This document shows, in pieces, positions 1-7,536 of a DNA stretch of 22,399 nt. Origin of the DNA: an uncultured Clostridium sp. (GTDB lineage Bacteria; Bacillota; Clostridia; TANB77; CAG-508); assembly GCA_900557045.1 (NCBI GenBank), contig USQY01000024.1, forward strand, positions 1 through 22,399. The letters are read 5' to 3'. Each line of letters begins with the position of its first letter. Positions within the stretch are counted from its first letter, which is position 1. Made by a program: the position numbers and the translations under genes. Under the pieces are notes generated by a model. That model searched no databases and had not been told where the DNA came from. It worked only from the letters and a program-made list of their open reading frames with translations.

Positions 1-108
1 TTCTATTTTTTCTAAAATTTTGTGTAATCTAGGATGTTTAATAATAGTTGCATTACTAGATTCACTTTGGTATTTTACATTAAAAATAACATCATTTGTG
101 TATTCCAT
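1..108 (-). CDS. Unidentified protein, N-terminal 36 residues only (cut by window edge)
   Basis: An open frame runs from an ATG at 108 off the left end of the window. A strong AAGGAGG ribosome binding site ends 6 bases before the ATG, so this is a genuine start. The visible protein begins MEYTNDVIFNVKYQ and continues with a basic, probably helical stretch (KHPRLHKILEKIE). No family is recognisable from 36 residues. It follows uvrC on the same strand after about 280 non-coding bases, so it probably has its own promoter; a TATAAT-like box (139-144, minus strand) is the best -10 candidate, but its -35 is poor. Confidence 0.7.
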   Translation of the reverse strand, partial: MEYTNDVIFNVKYQSESSNATIIKHPRLHKILEKIE

Positions 109-254
109 AATTTTCCTCCTTAAAACACTGCTATTATGATTATATGCACATATATTAAGGTTTATGAAATGTTTTCATTTTGTTATTTTTATCTTTTTAG
201 ATTATTTTTGATAAGATAATTTATATTATATCAGATTTTTTCAAAAAATTCTAG

Positions 255-297
255 AGCTACAAATTGTATTTTAAAGCTACAAAATCAGTATTTTAAA
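255..297. repeat. Two-copy imperfect tandem repeat of about 20-23 bp
   Basis: The two adjacent copies begin AGCTACAAA and end GTATTTTAAA (255-274 and 275-297); the second has a three-base insertion in the middle. It lies well upstream of the left-edge gene and could be an operator or simply a chance duplication. Confidence 0.5.
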
Positions 298-310
298 CTA
301 TTATAATATT

Positions 311-373
311 TAACACTTTTGTAATTATCCAATATTAATATAGTATTATGTTATTTTACAATATAAAGTGTTA
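311..373 (-). terminator. Possible weak terminator after uvrC (inverted repeat)
   Basis: TAACACTTT (311-319) is matched by AAAGTGTTA (365-373), and a second match (TTGTAA/TTACAA) lies just inside, giving a long two-part stem around a loop of about 30 bases. It sits directly after the uvrC stop codon, but no clear T-run follows, so the terminator call is tentative. Confidence 0.3.
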
Positions 374-384
374 CATAGTATAAA

Positions 385-2193
385 CTATAAATTGTAACTA
401 TCTATAATATGTTTTTTAATATTTAAAGCCAACTCCTCATTTATTCCTTTTATTTTAGCAATCTCCCCAACATCAGCCTTACCAATATTTTCAACACTGC
501 CAAACTTCTTAAGCAATAAAGCTTTTTTCATAGTACCAATTCCTTTAATATCATCTAAAACAGATTTAGTAATTGATGCATCTCTTAATTTTTTATGATA
601 TCCAATAGCTGTGTTATGAACAGAATCTTGAAATAATGTAATTGTATTTTTTAAATCATCCGAAATTTTAAATTCTTCTCTTTTATCATTAATTAATGCC
701 CTAGTTTGATGTTTATCATTTTTAACCATTCCATAAATTCCAATTTTTCCTTCTAATCCAACACTTTTAACCGCTTCTTCAGCAGCATGAATTTGTGTAA
801 TACCACCATCAACAAAAATTAAATCTGGCAAATTTCCAAACCCTCCATTTGGATTTTCTAAAGATTGTTTTAATCTTCTTGTTATAACTTCATTCATACA
901 TCTTGGATCATCTTGACCAACTACAGTTTTTATTTTAAACCTTCTAGCTAGATTTTTCTTAATAACACCATCTAACATAACACTCATACCAGCAACCATG
1001 AATTCACCAGATATATTAGATATATCAAAAGTTTCAATTTTTTTTGGTGTTTTATCTAAATTTAAAACTTCTTTTATTTCATTAACAACACTATATTTAT
1101 CTTTCTCTTTATTATCTAATGTTATTTTAGCATTATTTTCAGCCATTTCTACTAAACGTAATTTCTCACCTTTTTGAGGAGTTTTTATTTCAACCTTTTT
1201 ATCAGCCTGCTGAGTCAATAATAATTCAATTACATCTTTATCTTCAATATCATATTTACACATAATTTTACTAGGCAAAATTTCTCTTCCTATATAATAT
1301 TGTTTTATAAAATTTAAAACAATATCATTATTTGATTCATCTAATAATTCTCTATAAAAATAATGTTCTCTTCCTATCATTTTACTATTTCTAACAAAAA
1401 ATACTTCAATACAAACTTCAAAATCATTTCTTGCAATTCCAATAACATCAATATCATTTTCATTAATATTAGACACCTTTTGTTTTGCTGAAATTCTTTG
1501 AATCGCAAGTATTTTATCTCTAATATATGCAGCTTTTTCAAAATTCATTTTAGTAGAAGCATCTTTCATTTCACACTCTAAATCTTTTACCAATTTATCT
1601 GTTTTTCCATCTAAAATGCTAATAATTTCATTTATTTGTTTTCTATAATCTTCTTTACTTATATAACCCATACATGGTGCAAAACACTTTTTTATTTGAT
1701 AATTTAAACAAGGTCTATCTTTATATTTAAAACTTCTACATTGTCTAATTTTAAACTTTTCCTTTATAAAATCAGCCATTTCTTTAGCAGCACCACTATT
1801 AGCATATGGTCCAAAATATTTAGCACCATCATTTAGAATTCTTCTTGTAACATATACATCTGGATAATCAGCCTGAACATTTACTTTTATATATGGATAT
1901 GTTTTGTCATCTTTTAAAAGCACATTAAATTTAGGCATATTCTTTTTTATTAGATTACACTCTAATATTAAAGCCTCTGCCTCATTATCTGTTACAATAT
2001 ATTCAAAATGGTCTATTAATGAAACCATGTTTTCTATTCTTTTAGTTTTATTATTTTTTCTAAAATATTGCCTTACTCTATTTTTTAATGATATTGCCTT
2101 TCCAACATAAATTATTTTATCATCTTTATCATGCATAATGTATACACCAGGTTTGTTTGGCAATTTTTTTAACTCTGCTTCTATATTAAACAT
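385..2193 (-). CDS. uvrC: UvrC, excinuclease ABC subunit C
   Basis: Nuclease subunit of the UvrABC nucleotide excision repair complex; it cuts DNA on both sides of a lesion after UvrB is loaded. The 602-aa protein has the full domain order: GIY-YIG nuclease at about 12-95 (GVY 16-18, YVG 29-31, catalytic-type Y29 and R39); a four-cysteine cluster at C152, C162, C170 and C174, as in UvrC proteins that bind an Fe-S cluster; a UVR motif near 217-232 (NFEKAAYIRD); an RNase H-like second nuclease with D390 (FDISN) and D462 (VDGG); and C-terminal helix-hairpin-helix repeats (KGIGTMKKALL, KIKGINEELAL). The frame is open 19 codons further upstream, but the ATG at 2193 is chosen: it has GGAGGA 6 bases before it, gives the family-typical MFNIEAELKKLPNKPGVY start, and the longer start at 2250 would overlap the -35 box. 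No damage was seen. Confidence 0.97.
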   Translation of the reverse strand: MFNIEAELKKLPNKPGVYIMHDKDDKIIYVGKAISLKNRVRQYFRKNNKTKRIENMVSLIDHFEYIVTDNEAEALILECNLIKKNMPKFNVLLKDDKTYPYIKVNVQADYPDVYVTRRILNDGAKYFGPYANSGAAKEMADFIKEKFKIRQCRSFKYKDRPCLNYQIKKCFAPCMGYISKEDYRKQINEIISILDGKTDKLVKDLECEMKDASTKMNFEKAAYIRDKILAIQRISAKQKVSNINENDIDVIGIARNDFEVCIEVFFVRNSKMIGREHYFYRELLDESNNDIVLNFIKQYYIGREILPSKIMCKYDIEDKDVIELLLTQQADKKVEIKTPQKGEKLRLVEMAENNAKITLDNKEKDKYSVVNEIKEVLNLDKTPKKIETFDISNISGEFMVAGMSVMLDGVIKKNLARRFKIKTVVGQDDPRCMNEVITRRLKQSLENPNGGFGNLPDLIFVDGGITQIHAAEEAVKSVGLEGKIGIYGMVKNDKHQTRALINDKREEFKISDDLKNTITLFQDSVHNTAIGYHKKLRDASITKSVLDDIKGIGTMKKALLLKKFGSVENIGKADVGEIAKIKGINEELALNIKKHIIDSYNL

Positions 2194-2221
2194 TAATTCC
2201 TCCATAATATTGATTTGTCCT

Positions 2222-2250
2222 ATTATAACATTTTTATACAGTTTGCTCAA
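2222..2250 (-). promoter_or_regulatory. uvrC promoter (sigma-A type)
   Basis: On the minus strand the -35 TTGAGC (2245-2250) and perfect -10 TATAAT (2222-2227) are 17 bases apart. Transcription would start near 2215, giving a leader of about 20 bases that contains the GGAGGA site. It lies just after the terminator of the preceding unit. Confidence 0.75.
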
Positions 2251-2303
2251 TATATATACTATACATAAATATAAGATTTTTTCTTGGTACTACTTTTTTT
2301 AAC

Positions 2304-2348
2304 AATAAAAAATACGTTATTCAAAACCACATTAGTTTCAAACAACGC
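2304..2348 (-). terminator. Rho-independent terminator after the cyclophilin-like gene
   Basis: Reading the minus strand, CGTTGTTTGAAAC pairs with GGTTTTGAATAACG (including several G-T pairs) around a short loop (2315-2347). TATTTTTTATT follows. This ends the radA-disA-cyclophilin unit before uvrC. Confidence 0.7.
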
Positions 2349-2377
2349 ATATACTAAATATTTCTAAACAATATTAA

Positions 2378-3166
2378 TTACTCTCCTACAGTCAAATTTT
2401 CATTAGAACTTCCACCAAAATATTGATTATACATCTTATTTACTTTTTCCATATTTTCTTCGTAATTTACAACCTCTGGAACTCCATAATCTACCCCAAA
2501 TGTATCAACAGTAATGGAAGCAACTGTAATAGTATTAACAGAATCATCCTTTTTATTCTCATCATTATTTTCTTTCTCATCTTTTGAAACATTAACCCTA
2601 GTAGCCGCAATAGCCTCTAGCACATCCATACCTTCAACAACTTTACCAAATCCAGCATAATAACCATTATAATTATCTATATCTTGAGTTAAAATGCAAA
2701 AATTACAATTGGCTGAATTATAACCTTCTTCTTTATAACCAAAATAACTATAATCATCTCTTTCCATTGTTATTACACCTTTTTTATGCTTAATTAAATT
2801 TTCATCATATCCATTTGCAATAAAATCACCCTTTATTCCATATACATAATCATTTTGTGGATATTCCATAATATTAGATAATCTAGCCATTTGCATAGAT
2901 TCATTACCTAATATTCTGTTTTCTTCTATTGACATTTTAAAATTTGTATAAAATCCACTATTAGCTAATTTAATGAAATTTGCTACAGCATTTGGGGCTG
3001 ATTGTGGATCTAATTCAATTTTTATAGGTTTTTCATATCCTTCTATTTGTATTGTTGCTACTGGATTTTGTACTTTATATGTTTTTCCTTTTATAAATAA
3101 AACTCCTGTAATTATTATTGCTATTGCAACTATTGCAATTCCTATTGTTAAAAAAACTTTTTTCAT
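2378..3166 (-). CDS. Membrane-anchored cyclophilin-like protein, probably catalytically degenerate
   Basis: 262 aa. Residues about 4-26 form one hydrophobic membrane anchor with no lipobox cysteine, so the rest should lie outside the cytoplasmic membrane. The body follows the bacterial cyclophilin (peptidyl-prolyl isomerase) pattern: NPVATIQI, IKIELDPQSAPNAVANFIKLANSGFY, then YGIKGDFIANGY, HKKGVITMER, NSANCNFCILTQD and FGKVVEGMDVLEAI. The residues expected for catalysis are not kept: the FHR(I/V)I motif reads FKMSI (Arg to Met), the QGGD segment is unrecognisable, and NSAGSQFFI reads NSANCNFCI. Isomerase activity is therefore doubtful; a binding or chaperone role is inference. The acidic stretch at about 200-212 (DEKENNDENKKDD) is an insert. 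The start has AGGAGG 9 bases upstream. It follows disA by 63 bases and is probably the last gene of the radA-disA unit. Confidence 0.85.
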   Translation of the reverse strand: MKKVFLTIGIAIVAIAIIITGVLFIKGKTYKVQNPVATIQIEGYEKPIKIELDPQSAPNAVANFIKLANSGFYTNFKMSIEENRILGNESMQMARLSNIMEYPQNDYVYGIKGDFIANGYDENLIKHKKGVITMERDDYSYFGYKEEGYNSANCNFCILTQDIDNYNGYYAGFGKVVEGMDVLEAIAATRVNVSKDEKENNDENKKDDSVNTITVASITVDTFGVDYGVPEVVNYEENMEKVNKMYNQYFGGSSNENLTVGE

Positions 3167-3229
3167 TTAAATTTTCCTCCTATGTTTTTCTTTTTAATTT
3201 ATAATCTTAAAGCTATAATTACTAACATA

Positions 3230-4309
3230 TTATAACATTAAATTATCAAAAATAAATTGTTCTTGCATTCTTTTTAAAGACTGTTTTATTGTTCTAGCTC
3301 TTATCTCTCCAATACCTTCTACATCGTCTAATGCTGGAATATCTGCTGCTAATATGTGTTGGAATGATTTAAAGGTTTTTACTAAATTTTCTACTATATT
3401 ATTTGGTACTCTTGGTATTTTATTTAGAACTCTATAACCTTTAGTAAATACTCCTACTTCTTCATAATTGTCAAAATCTTCATACCCTAAAAGTCTTGCT
3501 ATTACTTGTGATCTTATTAATTCTTCATGTGTTATATTTTTTATTTCTTCCAATATATCTTCTGCTTGTCTCTTTTTATTAGGAACCATATAATCTTTTA
3601 TTATTAAAAGTTCTTCTTGTTCTAAATCTCCTATTAATTCATCTAATTGCATTTGTAGTAAAATTCCTTCTTCTCCAAGTTCATATATTGCATTTTTTAC
3701 TTCATCTGCAACTTTCATTACCATTTCTGCTCTTTGAATTGATACTATTACATTTTCTAATGTTACTATATCATTAAATTCGTATTCATTTAATAAACTT
3801 AATTTACTATCAAATACTTTTTTATATTTTTCAACTGTTTGCAATGCTTGATTTGCTTTAGTTATTACTTTTGATGTATCTTCTAATACATATCTTAAAT
3901 TTCCCTTAAACAATGTAATTATATTTCTTCTTTGTGATACGCTTATTACTAATTCACCTGTTTGTTTTGCTGTTCTTTCTGCTGTTCTGTGTCTAGTACC
4001 CGTTTCTGCTGTAAGAATATCTGAAGATGGAATTAATTGAGTGTTTGCAAGTAATATTTTCTTTAAATCTGCACTTAATACTATAGCTCCATCCATTTTG
4101 GCAAGTTCATATAATTTTGCTGGTGTGTATTCAACATCTATACTAAATCCGCCATCAACTATGTCTAATACTTCTTTAGTATCTCCTATTACTATTAAAG
4201 CTCCTGTTTTAGCCTTTAATATATTTTCCAAGCCTTCTCTAATTTTAGTGCCTGGTGCTATTAATTTTAGAATTTCTACTATTGTATTATCTTCCTTTTG
4301 CATAATCAC
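3230..4309 (-). CDS. disA: DisA, DNA integrity scanning diadenylate cyclase
   Basis: Makes the second messenger c-di-AMP from two ATP while scanning DNA; binding to branched DNA lowers synthesis and delays sporulation or division in Bacillus. At 359 aa it is the usual length. The N-terminal cyclase domain (about 1-145) carries both signature motifs, DGA at 73-75 and RHR at 106-108 (GTRHRTAERTA). A helical middle follows (about 150-290), and the C-terminal DNA-binding helix-hairpin-helix domain contains ALDDVEGIGEIRARTIKQSL. The start is a GTG at 4309, with AAAGGAGG about 12 bases upstream; an ATG two codons later (4303) is 18 bases from it and less likely. It lies 18 bases after radA, the order also known from Bacillus, where RadA partners DisA. 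Confidence 0.97.
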   Translation of the reverse strand: MIMQKEDNTIVEILKLIAPGTKIREGLENILKAKTGALIVIGDTKEVLDIVDGGFSIDVEYTPAKLYELAKMDGAIVLSADLKKILLANTQLIPSSDILTAETGTRHRTAERTAKQTGELVISVSQRRNIITLFKGNLRYVLEDTSKVITKANQALQTVEKYKKVFDSKLSLLNEYEFNDIVTLENVIVSIQRAEMVMKVADEVKNAIYELGEEGILLQMQLDELIGDLEQEELLIIKDYMVPNKKRQAEDILEEIKNITHEELIRSQVIARLLGYEDFDNYEEVGVFTKGYRVLNKIPRVPNNIVENLVKTFKSFQHILAADIPALDDVEGIGEIRARTIKQSLKRMQEQFIFDNLML

Positions 4310-4327
4310 GTTGTCTACAAACCTCCT

Positions 4328-5699
4328 TTATTTTAACCCCAATTTTTTCATTGCCTCATTTATATTTTTCACACCTATTATATCTAATTTATAATTTTCT
4401 TTCAATAGTTTTTTATTACTTTCTGGAATTATGCATGTCTTAAATCCTAATTTTTCTGCCTCTTTCAACCTTTTTTCTATTAAATTTACAGTTCGTATTT
4501 CTCCTGTTAAACCGAACTTCACCTATTACTACTATATCTTTTGCAATACTTAAATTTTTAAAACTTGAAGCTACTGCTACTACTATTCCTAAATCAACTG
4601 CTGGTTCTGTTATTCTCATACCACTTACAACATTTACATATGCATCTTGATTTCCTAAACTCAATCCAGCTTTCTTTTCAAGTACAGCCATTAAAAGAGT
4701 TAATCTATTATAGTCAATTCCATTTGCATTTCTTCTTGGCATTCCAAATATACTTGGTGTTGTTAATGCTTGCAATTCTATTAAAAGTGGTCTTGTTCCT
4801 TCTATACTTGCTACTATTACTGAACCTGCTGGATTATCCTCTCTTTCTGAAATTAGTACTGCAGATGGATTGGTAATTTCAACCATTCCTTCATTTTGCA
4901 TTTCAAACATTCCAACTTCATTTGTAGAACCAAATCTATTTTTTACACCTCTTAAAATTCTATATGAAAAATAGCGTTCACCTTCTAAATATAATACTGT
5001 ATCCACCATATGTTCCAATACTCTTGGACCTGCTATATTACCTTCTTTTGTAACATGTCCAATAATTATTGTAGTTATACCATTTGTTTTACATAATTTC
5101 ATAATTCTTGCAGTAATTTCTCTTACCTGACTAACAGTACCTGGTGCTGAAGTTATTTCATCTGAATACATGGTTTGAATTGAATCTATTATAACTAATT
5201 TAGGATTCATATCCAAAATTGCAGTTTGGATAACATCCATATCTGTTTCTCCTAAAAACATTAAATCTTGATTATTTATTCCTAATCTATCAGCTCTAAT
5301 TTTTATTTGTTCAGCAGATTCTTCACCTGAAACATATAAAACTTTTCCTTCCCCATGAATTTTGTCACAAATTTGTAAAATTAATGTAGATTTTCCTATA
5401 CCAGGTTCACCACCAAGTAATACTAATGAACCATTTACTAAACCTCCACCTAACACTCTATCTAATTCATCAAACCCTGTTAATACTCTTGAATTTTCTT
5501 TACCTATAACTTCGTTTAACTTTAATGGTTTAGAACTTTTTTTTTCTAAAGATTGTCCTGCTATTTTACCATTTGCTTTAGTTAATTTTTCTTCATAGAA
5601 ACTATTCCATTCGTTACACCCTGGGCATTTTCCCAGCCATTTACTTGATTCATAACCACAGTTGCTACATACGAATACTGTTTTTATTTTTGTTGCCAT
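4328..5699 (-). CDS. radA: RadA/Sms recombination ATPase, reading frame broken near the C-terminus
   Basis: RecA-like helicase/ATPase that helps branch migration in homologous recombination. Read through a single-base disruption, the protein is 456 aa, the usual length. It shows the zinc finger C11-C14-C25-C28, Walker A GGEPGIGKST from 96, Walker B LVIIDS 168-173, the RadA-specific KNRFG at 253-257, and a Lon-protease-like C-terminal domain. The frame from the ATG at 5699 reads correctly to ...VVIGEV (codon 395, ending at 4515), then runs out of register as RFNRRNTN and stops at 4440. The correct continuation GLTGEIRTV...GLK is in another frame and ends at 4328. One extra base at 4514 (a C on the coding strand, making GTT CGG TTT) explains everything. 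It could be a sequencing or assembly error, a mutation, or +1 frameshifting. AGGAGGT precedes the start; disA follows. Confidence 0.9.
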
Positions 5700-5738
5700 T
5701 TATTTTTTACCTCCTGCGTAAAATTTAGCACGTACCAT

Positions 5739-5767
5739 ATTATATAATATAGTATATTAAGAATAAA
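5739..5767 (-). promoter_or_regulatory. Possible radA promoter
   Basis: A perfect -10 TATAAT (5739-5744, minus strand) lies about 25 bases upstream of the radA ribosome binding site. The matching -35 region, 17 bases further up, reads TTTATT and is weak; it also touches the preceding terminator stem. The region is so AT-rich that the -10 alone is modest evidence. Confidence 0.35.
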
Positions 5768-5801
5768 GTGATGTTAAATTTATCTCCTTTTAACACCACT
5801 T
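5757..5801 (-). terminator. Terminator after the beta-CASP RNase gene
   Basis: On the minus strand AAGTGGTGTTAAA pairs with TTTAACATCACTT over 13 positions (one G-T) around an 11-base loop containing AGGAGA (5766-5801). Only a modest T-rich tail (TATTCTTA) follows. It lies between the end of the ftsK unit and radA. Confidence 0.55.
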
Positions 5802-5874
5802 AAATGAATAAAATTTTATATTTTTCATGTTATTCATAAAAAGTATATTATTAATCTTTATATTGTTAAACATA

Positions 5875-7530
5875 TCATTTTTCCCCAATAGATACTATTT
5901 TCACAATTTGTTGCTCCAATTCTTTAATTTTTTGGTTTAATTTTTCAACTTCAACATCATTTGTATCTTCAGAAATCAAGTCTTCTTTTACCATTAATTC
6001 CATATCTTCTAGTTCTTCTTTTAATGTTGCCATTCTATCTAATACTTGTAATCTTAAATACTTTTGATTATGTTTTAGTTCTATTTTGTCAATCATTTTT
6101 ATTGCTTCATCTAAATTATATTTTTCACCAAATGAAGGTATTGTTACAGGAAGATTTGTTGTTTCTACTATCTTTTGCCTTAACACCTTTTGACCTTCAG
6201 GTTCACCATGGACTAAAAATATATGTTTAGGTTTTTTTATAAATGAATAAACAAAATTTAAAAGACCTTCTTGATCTGCATGTCCTGAATATCCTTCTAT
6301 ATATTCAATTCTAGCATTTACAGCTATATCTTCCCCAAATATTTTTACTGTTTTTGCTCCATCCACTATTTTTCTTCCTAATGTTCCCGGTGCTTGATAT
6401 CCTACAAATAATATAGTATTTTTTGGATTCCATATATTGTGTTTTAGATGATGTTTTATTCTTCCCACTTCACACATTCCACTTGCAGATATTATAATTG
6501 ATGATTCATCATTTTCATTTAATTCCTTTGATTCCTCTGCTGTTCTTGTAAATTTTAAACCTGGAAATTCTAATGGATTGTCACCGCTTTTTATTAACTT
6601 TTGAGTTTCTTCATCAAATAAATTCATATTTTCTTTAAATACTTCTGTTGCTGATATTGCAAGTGGACTATCTACATATACTGGTGTATGCATTAATATT
6701 TCATATTTCTTTTGAAAATCATTATCTATTCTTTTTTCTTTCAAATTGTTTAATTCATATAATATTTCTTGCGTTCTTCCCACAGCAAACGATGGTATTA
6801 CTACTGTTCCACCATTTCTAATTGTATCTGTTACTATATTTATAAACATTTCTGCTTTTTGTTCATTTTTCATGTGATGTCTATCACCATATGTTGATTC
6901 CATAACTAAATAATCTGCATCTTCTATCATTGTTGGTTCAGACAATAATGGTATATCGTTATTTCCTAAATCTCCAGTAAATACTATTTTTTTGTTTATT
7001 CCATCTTCCTTTATCCATATTTCTATAATTGATGAACCTAACATATGTCCTGCATCATTAAATCTTACATGTATATCATCATCTATTTCTATTAATTGAT
7101 CGTAATTAACTGATTCAAATAATTCTAATGACAATAAAGCTGTTTGTACATTATATATTGGTTCTTTTACAGGTTCCCCCTTTCTCAACCTTTTTCTATT
7201 TTTCCACTCTGTTTCCATTTCTTGTATATGACCACTATCCGGAAGCATTATGGCACATAAATCACAAGTAGCTTTTGTTGCATAAATTTTATTTCTATAT
7301 CCATCTTTATATAACTTAGGAATTCTACCAGAATGGTCTATGTGTGCATGAGTTAATAACATAAAATCTACTTCATCTATGTTAAATTTAAAATCTTCTT
7401 CATTTTGCAATTCATCTTTTACTTGACCTTGAAATAATCCGCAATCTACTAAAAATTTTTTACCAGCACCTTCAACCAGAAAATTAGAACCAGTTACTGT
7501 TTTTGTTGCTCCTAAAAAAGTTATGTTCAT
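5875..7530 (-). CDS. Beta-CASP metallo-beta-lactamase RNase (CPSF/Ysh1-type)
   Basis: A predicted zinc-dependent RNase of the beta-CASP family, related to CPSF73/Ysh1 and distinct from RNase J; family members cut or trim RNA. The 551 aa begin with the metallo-beta-lactamase core (MNITFLGATKTVTGSNF) and show HAHIDH at 61-66, the GDLGN motif, the beta-CASP insert with SGMCEVGRIKHHLKHN, then SGHADQ and the C-terminal VHGEPEG histidine motif, so all expected metal ligands appear present. The last 50 residues are a charged heptad-like helix (KLNQKIKELEQQIVKIV), an unusual coiled-coil tail. The GGGAGGA ribosome binding site lies inside the last codons of the preceding gene, 6 bases away, which suggests translational coupling. 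The RNA substrate cannot be inferred. Confidence 0.92.
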   Translation of the reverse strand: MNITFLGATKTVTGSNFLVEGAGKKFLVDCGLFQGQVKDELQNEEDFKFNIDEVDFMLLTHAHIDHSGRIPKLYKDGYRNKIYATKATCDLCAIMLPDSGHIQEMETEWKNRKRLRKGEPVKEPIYNVQTALLSLELFESVNYDQLIEIDDDIHVRFNDAGHMLGSSIIEIWIKEDGINKKIVFTGDLGNNDIPLLSEPTMIEDADYLVMESTYGDRHHMKNEQKAEMFINIVTDTIRNGGTVVIPSFAVGRTQEILYELNNLKEKRIDNDFQKKYEILMHTPVYVDSPLAISATEVFKENMNLFDEETQKLIKSGDNPLEFPGLKFTRTAEESKELNENDESSIIISASGMCEVGRIKHHLKHNIWNPKNTILFVGYQAPGTLGRKIVDGAKTVKIFGEDIAVNARIEYIEGYSGHADQEGLLNFVYSFIKKPKHIFLVHGEPEGQKVLRQKIVETTNLPVTIPSFGEKYNLDEAIKMIDKIELKHNQKYLRLQVLDRMATLKEELEDMELMVKEDLISEDTNDVEVEKLNQKIKELEQQIVKIVSIGEK

Positions 7531-7536
7531 AGTATT

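Larger units (their letters stand above)
122..384. other. Intergenic region between uvrC and the left-edge gene
   Basis: About 260 bases of very AT-rich DNA with no credible coding frame. It holds an imperfect tandem repeat (255-297), a long inverted repeat (311-373) and a possible -10 box for the left-edge gene (139-144, minus strand). Nothing else was recognised. Confidence 0.6.

Noticed and set aside
2194..2250. N-terminal extension of UvrC starting at 2250
   Set aside because: It overlaps the -35 and -10 boxes of the uvrC promoter, and the internal ATG has GGAGGA and the family-typical start.
3230..3260. TATAAT-like box at the end of disA as a promoter for the cyclophilin-like gene
   Set aside because: No acceptable -35 was found, and such boxes are common by chance in DNA this AT-rich.
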